A model generated the notes under the pieces. The model was not told the origin of the DNA, searched no databases, and worked only from the letters and a program-made list of their open reading frames with translations. From Paracoccaceae bacterium (GTDB lineage Bacteria; Pseudomonadota; Alphaproteobacteria; Rhodobacterales; Rhodobacteraceae), in NCBI GenBank assembly GCA_026982255.1, contig JALSHL010000160.1:1-17998 (forward strand): DNA of 17,998 nt, given 5' to 3'. Positions 1-7,127 of the stretch are shown here, piece after piece. Position 1 is the first letter of the stretch. Every line of letters starts with the position of its first letter. The translations under genes were made by a program, and so were the position numbers.

Positions 1-2006
1 ACCACGTCCTGCATCATGGAGGTCAGCTGATAGGCCGTCACCGGATCCATGATACGGGTGGAGTTGTCCTTGACCCACGGCTCCCGCTCGGTTTCGAGAT
101 CCGGTGCCTGGCAGCCTTCGCAAATGCGTTTGTCGTGGCGGAAAATGGTGTTGCCATAGCGGTCCTGCACACGGTCTACCAGCGTCGGCTCGATCTGCTT
201 ACCACCGTTGGCGAAACGCCCGTAGGCCGCGACCATGCGATACAACGTGGTTTCCCCCGCGCCGAGCGCATAGGACAGCAGTTGCGGCATGTCATCGTAA
301 ACGCCGAAACGTTCGGCATAGGCACTGACCACATCCATCCCGACGCTCTGGGCGATGCGCACGGTCATCAGGTTGCGCGAATAGACGATACCGGTGCGCA
401 TCGGCGCCGGACCATAGAACTTGCGCGACGAGTTGCGCGGGCGCCAGATACCCTCGGCGGTTTCCACCTCGATCGGGGCATCTACAACGATGGTGGCCGG
501 CGAATAACCGTTATCGAGGGCCGAGGCATAGACAAACGGCTTGAAGGCCGAACCCGGCTGGCGATAGGCCTGCGTTGCCCGGTTGAACACGCTGGACTGG
601 TAGGAAAAACCGCCCTGCATGGCCAACACACGTCCGGTGACGGTATCCATGGCCATGAACGCCCCGTTGATCGCCGGAATCTGCTCCATCTCCCAATGGT
701 CGAACGCGCCGTCTTTCTCTTTGGCGGAAACCAGAATGACATCTCCGGCCTCCCAGATATCGGCGGCGGTTTTCGGCGTCTTGCCCGGCTTGTTGTCCTC
801 GGTCAGCTTACGCGCCCATTGCGTGGTTTTCACGGTGATGATGTTGCCGCCTTCGGGCTCGGGAATATCCTCGATACCGACGCGGACGGATTTGTCGTTC
901 ACTTCCAGCACCACGGCGATGCGCCAGCCCTCGATATCGCGCGGCAGTGTCAGATCGAAAATCGCCTTGCGCCACTCGGCCTCGGACATATCCGCCACCC
1001 CCTCGACCCGTGTAAGCGGACCGTAATAGACTTCGAGGTTCCGGTCATACTCCACCAGCCGTTTTTGCAGGGCCTTGGCTGCAACACGCTGCAGTTCGGG
1101 GTCCATGGTCGCGCGAATGGCCAGTCCGCCCTCGAACAGCGCATCGGCGCCAAGCGTATTCGACAGCTGGCGACGGATTTCGTCGGTGAAATAGCTGCGC
1201 GGCGGCAATTTGGATCGTGCCGAGGGCAACTCGCCCCCCTGCACGGTCAACAGCGGCTCGGCCTTGGCGGTCGCGGCCTCTTCCTGCGTGATATAGCCGT
1301 TTTCGGCCATTTCCTTGAGGATAAAATTGCGCCGCTCCACCGCACGGTCGTGGTTGCGCACCGGCTGGTAGTCGTTCGGGTCTTTCGGATGCACGGCCAG
1401 ATAGGCGGCCTCCGCAATCGACAGCTCTTCCAGCGTTTTGCCGAAATAGGTCTGCGCCGCAGCCGTCACGCCATAGGAGTTCTGGCCAAGAAAGATCTCG
1501 TTCAGATAGAGGCTGAGGATTTCCTCCTTGCTCAGCGTGTTCTCGATGCGCGCGGCAAGGATGATCTCCTTGACCTTGCGTTCGATCTTGCGGCTGCCAT
1601 CGAGCAGGAAGTTCTTCATTACCTGCTGGGTGATCGTCGAGGCCCCGCGCAGGCGCCCGCCCCGCGCCGCATCGACCAGCGCCTTGACAATTCCGAGTGG
1701 ATCATAACCCGCATGATGATAGAAATTCTTGTCCTCGGCGCTGATGAAAGCGTTTTTGACCACATCCGGAATTTCGTCGATCGGTGTGTAAATCCGCCGC
1801 TCGCGCGCGAATTCGTCCATCACCAGCCCGCGGCCGGAATAGATGCGCGACAGGGTCGGCGGCTCGTAATTCGCCAGTTGTTCGTAATTCGGCAGGTCAT
1901 GACTGTATATCCAGAACAGTGCCGCAAGGCCCAGAAAAGCCATGAACAGACCGAGGGTTATCCATGTGAACAGGAACCCGAAAAACTGGAGTATTATTCT
2001 GAGCAA
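1..2006 (-). CDS. mrcA: Penicillin-binding protein 1A (bifunctional transglycosylase/transpeptidase), 3' end outside window
   Basis: Class A PBP of the inner membrane that polymerises lipid II into glycan strands and cross-links the peptides. About 668 residues are visible. They show a short cytoplasmic start with a membrane helix (about residues 9-33), then a GT51 domain with EDKNFYHHAG (catalytic Glu91), STITQQ at 123-128 and RKIERKVKE at 139-147. An OB-like linker follows at roughly 300-410, then the transpeptidase with SAFK (nucleophile Ser486) and SRN at 543-545. The KTG motif and the rest of the C-terminus (probably 150-200 residues by family length) lie beyond base 1. The start is a TTG codon, chosen because a perfect AGGAGG sits 8 bases upstream and the N-terminus MLRIILQFFGF fits the family; no in-frame ATG does. 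The gene is divergent from rne and has its own promoter. Function is seen from motifs and is very secure; the TTG start is inferred but well supported. Confidence 0.96.
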   Translation of the reverse strand, partial: MLRIILQFFGFLFTWITLGLFMAFLGLAALFWIYSHDLPNYEQLANYEPPTLSRIYSGRGLVMDEFARERRIYTPIDEIPDVVKNAFISAEDKNFYHHAGYDPLGIVKALVDAARGGRLRGASTITQQVMKNFLLDGSRKIERKVKEIILAARIENTLSKEEILSLYLNEIFLGQNSYGVTAAAQTYFGKTLEELSIAEAAYLAVHPKDPNDYQPVRNHDRAVERRNFILKEMAENGYITQEEAATAKAEPLLTVQGGELPSARSKLPPRSYFTDEIRRQLSNTLGADALFEGGLAIRATMDPELQRVAAKALQKRLVEYDRNLEVYYGPLTRVEGVADMSEAEWRKAIFDLTLPRDIEGWRIAVVLEVNDKSVRVGIEDIPEPEGGNIITVKTTQWARKLTEDNKPGKTPKTAADIWEAGDVILVSAKEKDGAFDHWEMEQIPAINGAFMAMDTVTGRVLAMQGGFSYQSSVFNRATQAYRQPGSAFKPFVYASALDNGYSPATIVVDAPIEVETAEGIWRPRNSSRKFYGPAPMRTGIVYSRNLMTVRIAQSVGMDVVSAYAERFGVYDDMPQLLSYALGAGETTLYRMVAAYGRFANGGKQIEPTLVDRVQDRYGNTIFRHDKRICEGCQAPDLETEREPWVKDNSTRIMDPVTAYQLTSMMQDV

Positions 2007-2014
2007 CGATTCGA

Positions 2015-2020
2015 CCTCCT
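2015..2020 (-). promoter_or_regulatory. Strong Shine-Dalgarno that fixes the TTG start of mrcA
   Basis: On the minus strand the sequence reads AGGAGG, followed by 8 bases and then TTG. A full-consensus ribosome binding site paired with a weak start codon is the main reason for placing the mrcA start at base 2006. Confidence 0.8.
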
Positions 2021-2032
2021 GTGGATTTCGCA

Positions 2033-2061
2033 GGTATAGTCGAGCAACGCAGAGGCGTCAA
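2033..2061 (-). promoter_or_regulatory. Putative sigma70-type promoter of mrcA
   Basis: On the minus strand TTGACG (2061-2056) is separated by exactly 17 bases from TATACC (2038-2033). This matches the housekeeping consensus closely. Transcription would begin near base 2026, giving a leader of about 20 bases that still includes the AGGAGG at 2020-2015. It is the best promoter match found in the window. It is predicted from sequence only. Confidence 0.65.
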
Positions 2062-2128
2062 AACCCTCTTATCGCTTCGGCGCCCTTCTGCCGCAAAAAC
2101 TTGTTACCCCGCGAAAGTCTGTTTTCGG

Positions 2129-2158
2129 TTGTATTCCTTTGCACGAAGTGGCTAATGT
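2129..2158 (+). promoter_or_regulatory. Candidate rne promoter (distal)
   Basis: TTGTAT at 2129-2134, an 18-base spacer and TAATGT at 2153-2158 form a moderate sigma70-like match. The start would be near 2165, giving an rne leader of about 320 bases. A second possible -10 element, TATAAC at 2329-2334, has no good -35 partner. Either start would place the hairpin at 2361-2402 inside the transcript. Confidence 0.3.
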
Positions 2159-2360
2159 GGGTCGACCGGGCCATTCCTGTAGTTTGATGGCCGGCCAGAG
2201 AGTTTTGTCACGGCGCGCAAGTCAAGGCATCCAGCCCGCAGCACGTGACCGGCGTTTACGCCACCCGCTAATCCTGCCCGACGGAAATTCGGCGCAGCTT
2301 CAACAATCTGGCGCGCATGCGCCGAGGATATAACCGCGATGAAACGCGCCGGAACAGACA

Positions 2361-2402
2361 GGACAGGAAACAGGGGCACCGCCTCTGTTTTTTCCGCTGT
2401 CC
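2361..2402 (+). terminator. Terminator-like hairpin in the rne leader (possible attenuator or end of a leader sRNA)
   Basis: The inner stem pairs bases 2370-2377 (ACAGGGGC) with 2381-2388 (GCCTCTGT) over a 3-base ACC loop, with one G-T wobble, and runs straight into six T (2388-2393). An outer pair, GGACAG at 2361-2366 with CTGTCC at 2397-2402, is perfectly complementary, so a longer competing hairpin that buries the U-run can also form. It lies about 86 bases before the rne start codon, on the same strand. No gene ends just upstream, so premature termination of rne mRNA or maturation of a leader-derived sRNA is the likely role. The structure is seen; the role is inferred. Confidence 0.6.
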
Positions 2403-2487
2403 CGCGCATTTCCTCCCAAACACACATCACGAACGGACCGCCCCTTTTGCAAATCGGGGCGCCGCCCGGACGTCGTAGAAAGTCAAT

Positions 2488-4965
2488 ATGCCAAAGAAAA
2501 TGCTTATCGATGCCACCCACGCGGAAGAGACCCGCGTCGTTGTGGTCGATGGAAACAAGGTCGATGAATTCGACTTCGAATCGCTCAACAAGCGCCAGCT
2601 TGCAGGAAACATCTATCTAGCCAAGGTCACGCGGGTCGAACCCTCGTTGCAGGCCGCTTTTGTCGATTATGGCGGCAACCGGCACGGTTTCCTTGCCTTC
2701 AACGAGATCCACCCGGACTATTACCAGATACCCGCCGCGGACCGTCAGGCCATTCTGGAAGAGGAGGCTGCCGAAGCCGCCCGTCTGCGCGAGGAAGAGG
2801 AAAAAGCCGAGAAGCCGAAATCCCGCTCGCGCCGCCGTCGCAGGAAGCCGGCCGAGGCCGCAACCGACGGCGCACCGGCCGAAACCGATGCCGTTGTTTC
2901 CGAAGACGCCGCGCCCGGCGAGGAAGATCAGCCCGACCTGGTCGATGTGCCGGAAAACCGCGACGCCGACGAGGGGATCGTCGAAGACGCCGAAATCATC
3001 GGCGAGGTCATTGAACCCGAGGTCGAGGAAATCGCCGCTGTCGACGTGAAAGAGGAAATTGCCCCGCGCAAGCCCCGTCCGCGCCGCTACAAGATTCAGG
3101 AGGTCATCAAGGTGCGCCAGATCCTTCTGGTGCAGGTGGTGAAAGAGGAACGCGGCAACAAGGGTGCGGCGCTGACCACATACCTGTCGCTGGCCGGTCG
3201 CTACTGCGTCCTGATGCCCAACACCGCGCGCGGTGGCGGGATCAGCCGCAAGATCACCAATCTCGCGGACCGCAAGAAACTCAAGGAAATCGCCAATTCC
3301 ATCAACGTGCCGCAGGGCGCGGGGCTAATCGTGCGCACCGCCGGTGCCAACCGCACGAAGTCCGAGATCAAACGCGACTACGAATACCTGCTGCGCCAGT
3401 GGGAGCAGATCCGCGAACTGACCCTGAAATCCATCGCGCCGACCCATATCTACGAGGAAGGTAGCCTGATCAAACGCTCGATCCGCGACCTCTACAACAA
3501 AGAGATCGACGAGATTATCATTGACGGAGAGCGCGGCTATCGCGAGGCCAAGGACTACATGAAAATGCTCATGCCGTCCCATGCCAAGAACGTGAAACGC
3601 TATACCGAGTCCCTGCCGCTGTTCTCGCGCTTTCAGGTCGAGAGCTACCTCTCCGGCATGTTCAACCCGACGGTGCAGCTCAAATCCGGCGGCTATATCG
3701 TCATCGGCATTACCGAGGCACTGGTGGCCATCGACGTGAACTCCGGTCGGGCAACCAAGGAAAACTCGATCGAGGAAACCGCGCGCAAGACCAATCTGGA
3801 GGCAGCCGAGGAAGTGGCGCGCCAGGTGAAACTGCGCGACCTGGCCGGTCTGATCGTCATCGACTTTATCGACATGGAGGACCGCCGCAACAATCTGGCG
3901 GTGGAAAAACGCCTCAAGGACAAGCTGAAAACCGACCGCGCCCGTATTCAGGTCGGCCGGATTTCCAGCTTCGGCCTGCTGGAAATGTCACGCCAGCGTC
4001 TGCGTCCGGGCATGCTGGAGGCTTCGACACAGCCCTGCCCGCATTGTCACGGCACCGGCCTGACCCGCTCCAACGATTCCATGGCCCTGTCCATCCTGCG
4101 CGAGCTGGAAGAGGAAGGTGTGCGCAAGCGTTGCAAGGAGGTGCTGGTCAGCGTGCCGATAGAGGTCGGAAACTATATGCTCAACCAGAAACGCGAGCAT
4201 GTGGCGATGATCGAAAGCCGTTTCGGCCTGTCGGTCCGCATCGAGATCGACCCGCATCTGATCTCGCCGGAATACAAGATCGAGCGCCTGAAGGTCGCGA
4301 CCCGCATTGTGCCGGAAGCCGAGGTTCTGGACTCCATTTCGGTGGAATACGAGCCGGTTGACGAAGCCGAGGAAGCTGCGGCAGACACGCCGGAAGCCGA
4401 AGCTACCGCAGAGGAGGCTCCGAAGAAACGTCGCCGCCGTCGCCGCCGTGGTGGCAAGGGACGTGGCGGCAACAGCGAGCAGACCGCAACCGAAAACGCA
4501 ACTGAAGAAGGTTCGACAGAAACCGCACCGGAAGCAGCGGAGGCAGAACAGCCTGCCGAAGGCGTCGGCGAGGAAAGCAAGCCGAAACGCAGCCGTTCAC
4601 GCAGCCGCCGCCGTAAATCCGACGAACCGGCAGAAAACCCGCTAGGCGAGGTGATCGAGAGCGGCGAGGCTGACACCGCGCCGGTAGAGGTGCCCGAAGC
4701 CAAGACGGAAGAAGCCCCGAAACCGAAGCGCAAACGCGCACCGCGCAAGAAGAAGGTGGAAGCCGAAGCGCCGATCGAAGAAAAACCGGCCGGAGAGCCC
4801 GTAGAAGCGGAAACGGCTCCGGAACCCGAGGTAACATCCGAGCCGGAACCTCAACCGGTGGCGCACACCCCCGAACCGGCCCCCGCACCGGAACCGGAAT
4901 CGGTCGCCGATGCGCCCGCAGAACCGCCCAAGCCGAAGAAGCGCGGCTGGTGGTCGCTCGGATAG
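2488..4965 (+). CDS. rne: Ribonuclease E, degradosome scaffold
   Basis: Essential endoribonuclease that cleaves single-stranded AU-rich RNA in mRNA decay and in rRNA and tRNA maturation. It has 825 residues. The S1 domain begins near residue 36 and is interrupted by an insertion of about 110 charged residues (roughly 90-200, with an Arg-rich run and then acidic stretches), a feature of alphaproteobacterial RNase E. S1 resumes at YKIQEVI (201). The DNase I-like active site is intact, with Asp416 in AIDVNSG and Asp459 in VIDFIDM. The Zn-link CPHC has Cys517 and Cys520. The C-terminal 200 or so residues are disordered, alternating acidic and Arg/Lys-rich patches, and end in KKRGWWSLG, matching the GWW element that binds PNPase in Caulobacter. 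The start MPKKMLIDATHAEETR fits the family; only a weak AGAAAG precedes it. The gene is monocistronic with its own terminator and a long structured leader, suggesting autoregulation. Confidence 0.97.
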   Translation: MPKKMLIDATHAEETRVVVVDGNKVDEFDFESLNKRQLAGNIYLAKVTRVEPSLQAAFVDYGGNRHGFLAFNEIHPDYYQIPAADRQAILEEEAAEAARLREEEEKAEKPKSRSRRRRRKPAEAATDGAPAETDAVVSEDAAPGEEDQPDLVDVPENRDADEGIVEDAEIIGEVIEPEVEEIAAVDVKEEIAPRKPRPRRYKIQEVIKVRQILLVQVVKEERGNKGAALTTYLSLAGRYCVLMPNTARGGGISRKITNLADRKKLKEIANSINVPQGAGLIVRTAGANRTKSEIKRDYEYLLRQWEQIRELTLKSIAPTHIYEEGSLIKRSIRDLYNKEIDEIIIDGERGYREAKDYMKMLMPSHAKNVKRYTESLPLFSRFQVESYLSGMFNPTVQLKSGGYIVIGITEALVAIDVNSGRATKENSIEETARKTNLEAAEEVARQVKLRDLAGLIVIDFIDMEDRRNNLAVEKRLKDKLKTDRARIQVGRISSFGLLEMSRQRLRPGMLEASTQPCPHCHGTGLTRSNDSMALSILRELEEEGVRKRCKEVLVSVPIEVGNYMLNQKREHVAMIESRFGLSVRIEIDPHLISPEYKIERLKVATRIVPEAEVLDSISVEYEPVDEAEEAAADTPEAEATAEEAPKKRRRRRRRGGKGRGGNSEQTATENATEEGSTETAPEAAEAEQPAEGVGEESKPKRSRSRSRRRKSDEPAENPLGEVIESGEADTAPVEVPEAKTEEAPKPKRKRAPRKKKVEAEAPIEEKPAGEPVEAETAPEPEVTSEPEPQPVAHTPEPAPAPEPESVADAPAEPPKPKKRGWWSLG

Positions 4966-4971
4966 AAACGG

Positions 4972-4996
4972 AAAGGCCCCTCTACGGGGCCTTTTT
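4972..4996 (+). terminator. Intrinsic terminator of rne
   Basis: AAAGGCCCC (4972-4980), loop TCTAC (4981-4985) and GGGGCCTTT (4986-4994), continuing to T at 4996, lie 7 bases after the rne stop. The stem is nine base pairs with a U-tract, a textbook intrinsic terminator rightward. On the minus strand the tract after the stem is only TTT, so leftward termination is weaker. The hairpin contains the last codons and the stop of the convergent aminotransferase. Confidence 0.88.
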
Positions 4997-6139
4997 GTTA
5001 TCCGCCATCCAGCGTTTCAGACGCGCGACCCCCTCGACGATATCTTCGGTGGCACGGGCATAGGAAAACCGCAGGCTGCGGTTGCCGCGCGCCGGATCGA
5101 AATCGAGGCCGGGCGTTACAGAAACGCCAGCCTCCAGCAACAACCGTCGCGCCAACGCCACGCTGTCGTCGGTCAGCTCGGAAACATCGGCGTAAATGTA
5201 GAACGCTCCGTCCGGCGGCGCGATGCGGGTAAAGCCGGCCTTCGGTAGCTCCTGCAACAAAATCTCGCGATTTTTGGCATAAACAGCCAGATTTCCCTGC
5301 AACTCCTCCTCGCAATCCAGCGCCGCCAGTGCCGCGATCTGCGAGGCATGTGGCGCGCAGATGAACAGGTTCTGCATAAGCCGTTCCAGCCGCCGCACAT
5401 GGTCCTGCGGCACGATCATCCAGCCGATCCGCCAGCCGGTCATCGAGAAATACTTGGAAAAGGAATTGATGACATAGACATCATCGCTGATTTCCAGCGC
5501 CGTTACGGCTTTCTTGCCGTATTCGATGCCGTGGTAGATCTCGTCGGAAATGAACGCGATATCGCGCGCCTGACAATATTCGACCAGCGCCGCCATTTCC
5601 GCCTTTTCGAGCATGGTCCCCGTCGGATTGGCCGGACTGGCCACCAGCAACCCTGAAAGGTCGCCCGCGGCCTCCAATGCGCCAATAGTCGGCTGAAACC
5701 GGTCTGCCGCCTGCGTCGCAATCGACACCACGTCCATATCCAGCGCCTTGAGGATATTGCGATAACTCGGATAGCCCGGATCGCCGATGGCCACGCGCTC
5801 CCCCGCGTCGAACAGGCTGATAAAGGCGAGCTGGAACGCAGCCGAGGAGCCGGCCGTAACCACTACCCGCTCCGGCGAGACTTCAACACCATACCAGTCG
5901 CGATACAAACGCGCGATACGGGCGCGCAGTTCCGGCAGACCCAGCGCCACCGTATAGCCGAGCGGTCCCTTTTCCATGGCCGCGTTCAGCGCCGCGACAG
6001 CCCCTTGCGGTGCCCCCGTGCCCGGCTGCCCGACCTCCATATGGATGATATGACGTCCGGATTCCTCCTCGCGGCGGGCGGCCTCCATCACGTCCATGAC
6101 GATAAAGGGATCGACATCGCTGCGCTTTGATACTCGCAT
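4982..6139 (-). CDS. PLP-dependent class I/II (fold type I) aminotransferase
   Basis: A 385-residue fold-type-I aminotransferase, normal in length for the family and cytoplasmic. Visible motifs are GYT near 61-63, NPTG at 171-174, SDEIYHGI with Asp199 and Tyr202 (pyridine nitrogen and O3' contacts), SFSKYFSMTGWRIGW with the Schiff-base Lys229, and LRFSYA with the carboxylate-binding Arg357. The substrate cannot be read from sequence. Relatives are annotated variously as aspartate/aromatic or alanine-type aminotransferases, so no symbol is given. The start ATG at 6139 is preceded by AAGGAAAG at good spacing. The gene is divergent from the DsbA-like gene and convergent with rne. Its last codons (encoding KKAP) and TAG stop fall inside the rne terminator hairpin. 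Family is certain; specificity is unknown. Confidence 0.9.
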   Translation of the reverse strand: MRVSKRSDVDPFIVMDVMEAARREEESGRHIIHMEVGQPGTGAPQGAVAALNAAMEKGPLGYTVALGLPELRARIARLYRDWYGVEVSPERVVVTAGSSAAFQLAFISLFDAGERVAIGDPGYPSYRNILKALDMDVVSIATQAADRFQPTIGALEAAGDLSGLLVASPANPTGTMLEKAEMAALVEYCQARDIAFISDEIYHGIEYGKKAVTALEISDDVYVINSFSKYFSMTGWRIGWMIVPQDHVRRLERLMQNLFICAPHASQIAALAALDCEEELQGNLAVYAKNREILLQELPKAGFTRIAPPDGAFYIYADVSELTDDSVALARRLLLEAGVSVTPGLDFDPARGNRSLRFSYARATEDIVEGVARLKRWMADNKKAP

Positions 6140-6194
6140 GGGCTTTCCTTCGTTTCTGCTGCGCGAATTCAGAGATTGTCGCGCAATAACTTGC

Positions 6195-6230
6195 GGGGAA
6201 TCCTTGGATTCTCCCCTGTTCTGCTATAAC
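6195..6230 (+). promoter_or_regulatory. Possible promoter with imperfect inverted repeat upstream of the DsbA-like gene
   Basis: TATAAC at 6225-6230 resembles a -10 element. A TTGGAT at 6204-6209 gives only a 15-base spacer, so the -35 is weak. It overlaps an imperfect inverted repeat at 6195-6216 (GGGGA arm, TCCCC arm, with ATCC/GGAT inside). This could be an operator, or just a leader hairpin if transcription starts upstream. Confidence 0.28.
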
Positions 6231-6263
6231 CCTTTATCAAACGCAGCCGAAAGTGGATATACG

Positions 6264-7025
6264 ATGAAAAACCTGATCACCCTGTTTATTGCCGGTCTGG
6301 CACTGATGTTCGCAACCTTCGCCTCTGCCGCCGGTATCGAGGATATGACAGACACCGAGCGCGCGGCCTTCCGCGCCGAAGTCCGGGCCTATCTGCTCGA
6401 CAATCCCGAGGTCATCCTCGAGGCCATTCAGGTGCTGGAAGAACGCCAGGCGCAGCAGGCTGCGGTCACCGACCTCGATCTGGTGCAGCAGAATTACGAC
6501 GCGCTGGTCAACGACGGGTTTTCCTTCGTTGGCGGCAATCCAGACGGGGCAATCACCATCGTCGAGTTTTCCGATTACCGCTGCCCCTATTGCAAACGTG
6601 CCTACACCGAAGTCATGGCCCTGCTTGAGGAAAACGACGATGTGCGCTTCGTGCTGAAGGAGTTCCCCATCCTCGGGCCGGATTCCACGCTCGCCTCGCA
6701 GGCCGCGATTTCCGTTCTGGTCAATCAGGGGCCGGAGCTGTATGAAAAATTCCACGATGCGCTGATGACCTATAACGGGCCGATCAACCGCGAATCGCTC
6801 GACAGGATCGCAGCAGATGTCGGGGTGGATGTGCAGAAAATGGACGACCACATGGACGACGACCTGGTCAACCAGATCATCGCCTCGAACCGCGCACTGG
6901 CACAGACCATGCAGATCACCGGCACCCCGACATTTATCATCGGGCCGGAAATGCTGCGGGGTTATGCACCGCAGGCTACCATGCAGGAGTTTGTCGACCG
7001 CGCGCGCCAGCATCTGCAACAGTAG
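6264..7025 (+). CDS. DsbA-family periplasmic thiol:disulfide oxidoreductase
   Basis: A 253-residue secreted thioredoxin-fold protein. Residues 1-22 are a clear Sec signal peptide (MKNLIT, hydrophobic core, cleavage after ASA). A helical N-terminal region (about 25-75) precedes the thioredoxin fold. VEFSDYRCPYCKRAY has the redox pair Cys107 and Cys110, and GTPTFIIG has the cis-proline Pro222 facing it. The CPYC dipeptide and N-terminal extension resemble the DsbA/DsbG-like 'DsbA family' group (COG1651). Whether it oxidises or isomerises cannot be told. The start is ATG 6264 rather than an upstream in-frame codon, because the signal peptide begins exactly there; the preceding ribosome site is weak. 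It stands alone between the divergent aminotransferase and accB, 102 bases before the latter. Confidence 0.92.
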   Translation: MKNLITLFIAGLALMFATFASAAGIEDMTDTERAAFRAEVRAYLLDNPEVILEAIQVLEERQAQQAAVTDLDLVQQNYDALVNDGFSFVGGNPDGAITIVEFSDYRCPYCKRAYTEVMALLEENDDVRFVLKEFPILGPDSTLASQAAISVLVNQGPELYEKFHDALMTYNGPINRESLDRIAADVGVDVQKMDDHMDDDLVNQIIASNRALAQTMQITGTPTFIIGPEMLRGYAPQATMQEFVDRARQHLQQ

Positions 7026-7034
7026 ACTATTTTT

Positions 7035-7064
7035 CGGGCACGCCCTGTTTCCGGCGCGTGCCCG
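7035..7064 (+). terminator. GC-rich hairpin after the DsbA-like gene, no T-run
   Basis: CGGGCACG (7035-7042) pairs perfectly with CGTGCCCG (7057-7064), 9 bases after the stop codon. No T-tract follows, so it is not a standard intrinsic terminator. It may protect the mRNA 3' end or act with Rho. A second small hairpin, CCGGC-AAA-GCCGG at 7095-7107, lies in the accB leader. Confidence 0.4.
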
Positions 7065-7127
7065 ACCACATATGAAAACAACCGAACCACAGAACCGGCA
7101 AAGCCGGACCTAAATACCGAGGGTGAC

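Larger units (their letters stand above)
2007..2487. other. Divergent intergenic region between mrcA and rne
   Basis: This is the only gap over 300 bases in the window. I see no convincing gene in it: the open frames on both strands lack family features and good ribosome binding sites. It holds the mrcA promoter at its left end, possible rne promoters and a strong hairpin followed by a T-run, so most of it is probably the long leader of rne. From memory, many alphaproteobacteria carry an N-acetylmuramoyl-L-alanine amidase gene between rne and the PBP1A gene. No trace of one is visible here. Confidence 0.6.

Noticed and set aside
135..2039. Very long open frame on the plus strand opposite mrcA (634 codons)
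   Set aside because: It is antisense to a PBP1A gene with all catalytic motifs; its translation has no recognisable domain and reflects GC-rich codon bias.
2058..2174. 38-codon ORF on the minus strand upstream of mrcA
   Set aside because: No proper ribosome-site spacing and no recognisable motif; its end overlaps the -35 element of the mrcA promoter.
4380..4960. Repeat array in the 3' part of rne
   Set aside because: The GAA/GCC and CGC-rich runs encode the low-complexity Glu/Ala/Pro and Arg/Lys tail of RNase E; they are not regular DNA repeats or a CRISPR.
6096..6263. Upstream start for the DsbA-like protein
   Set aside because: It would bury the signal peptide that begins at ATG 6264 and overlaps the divergent aminotransferase gene.
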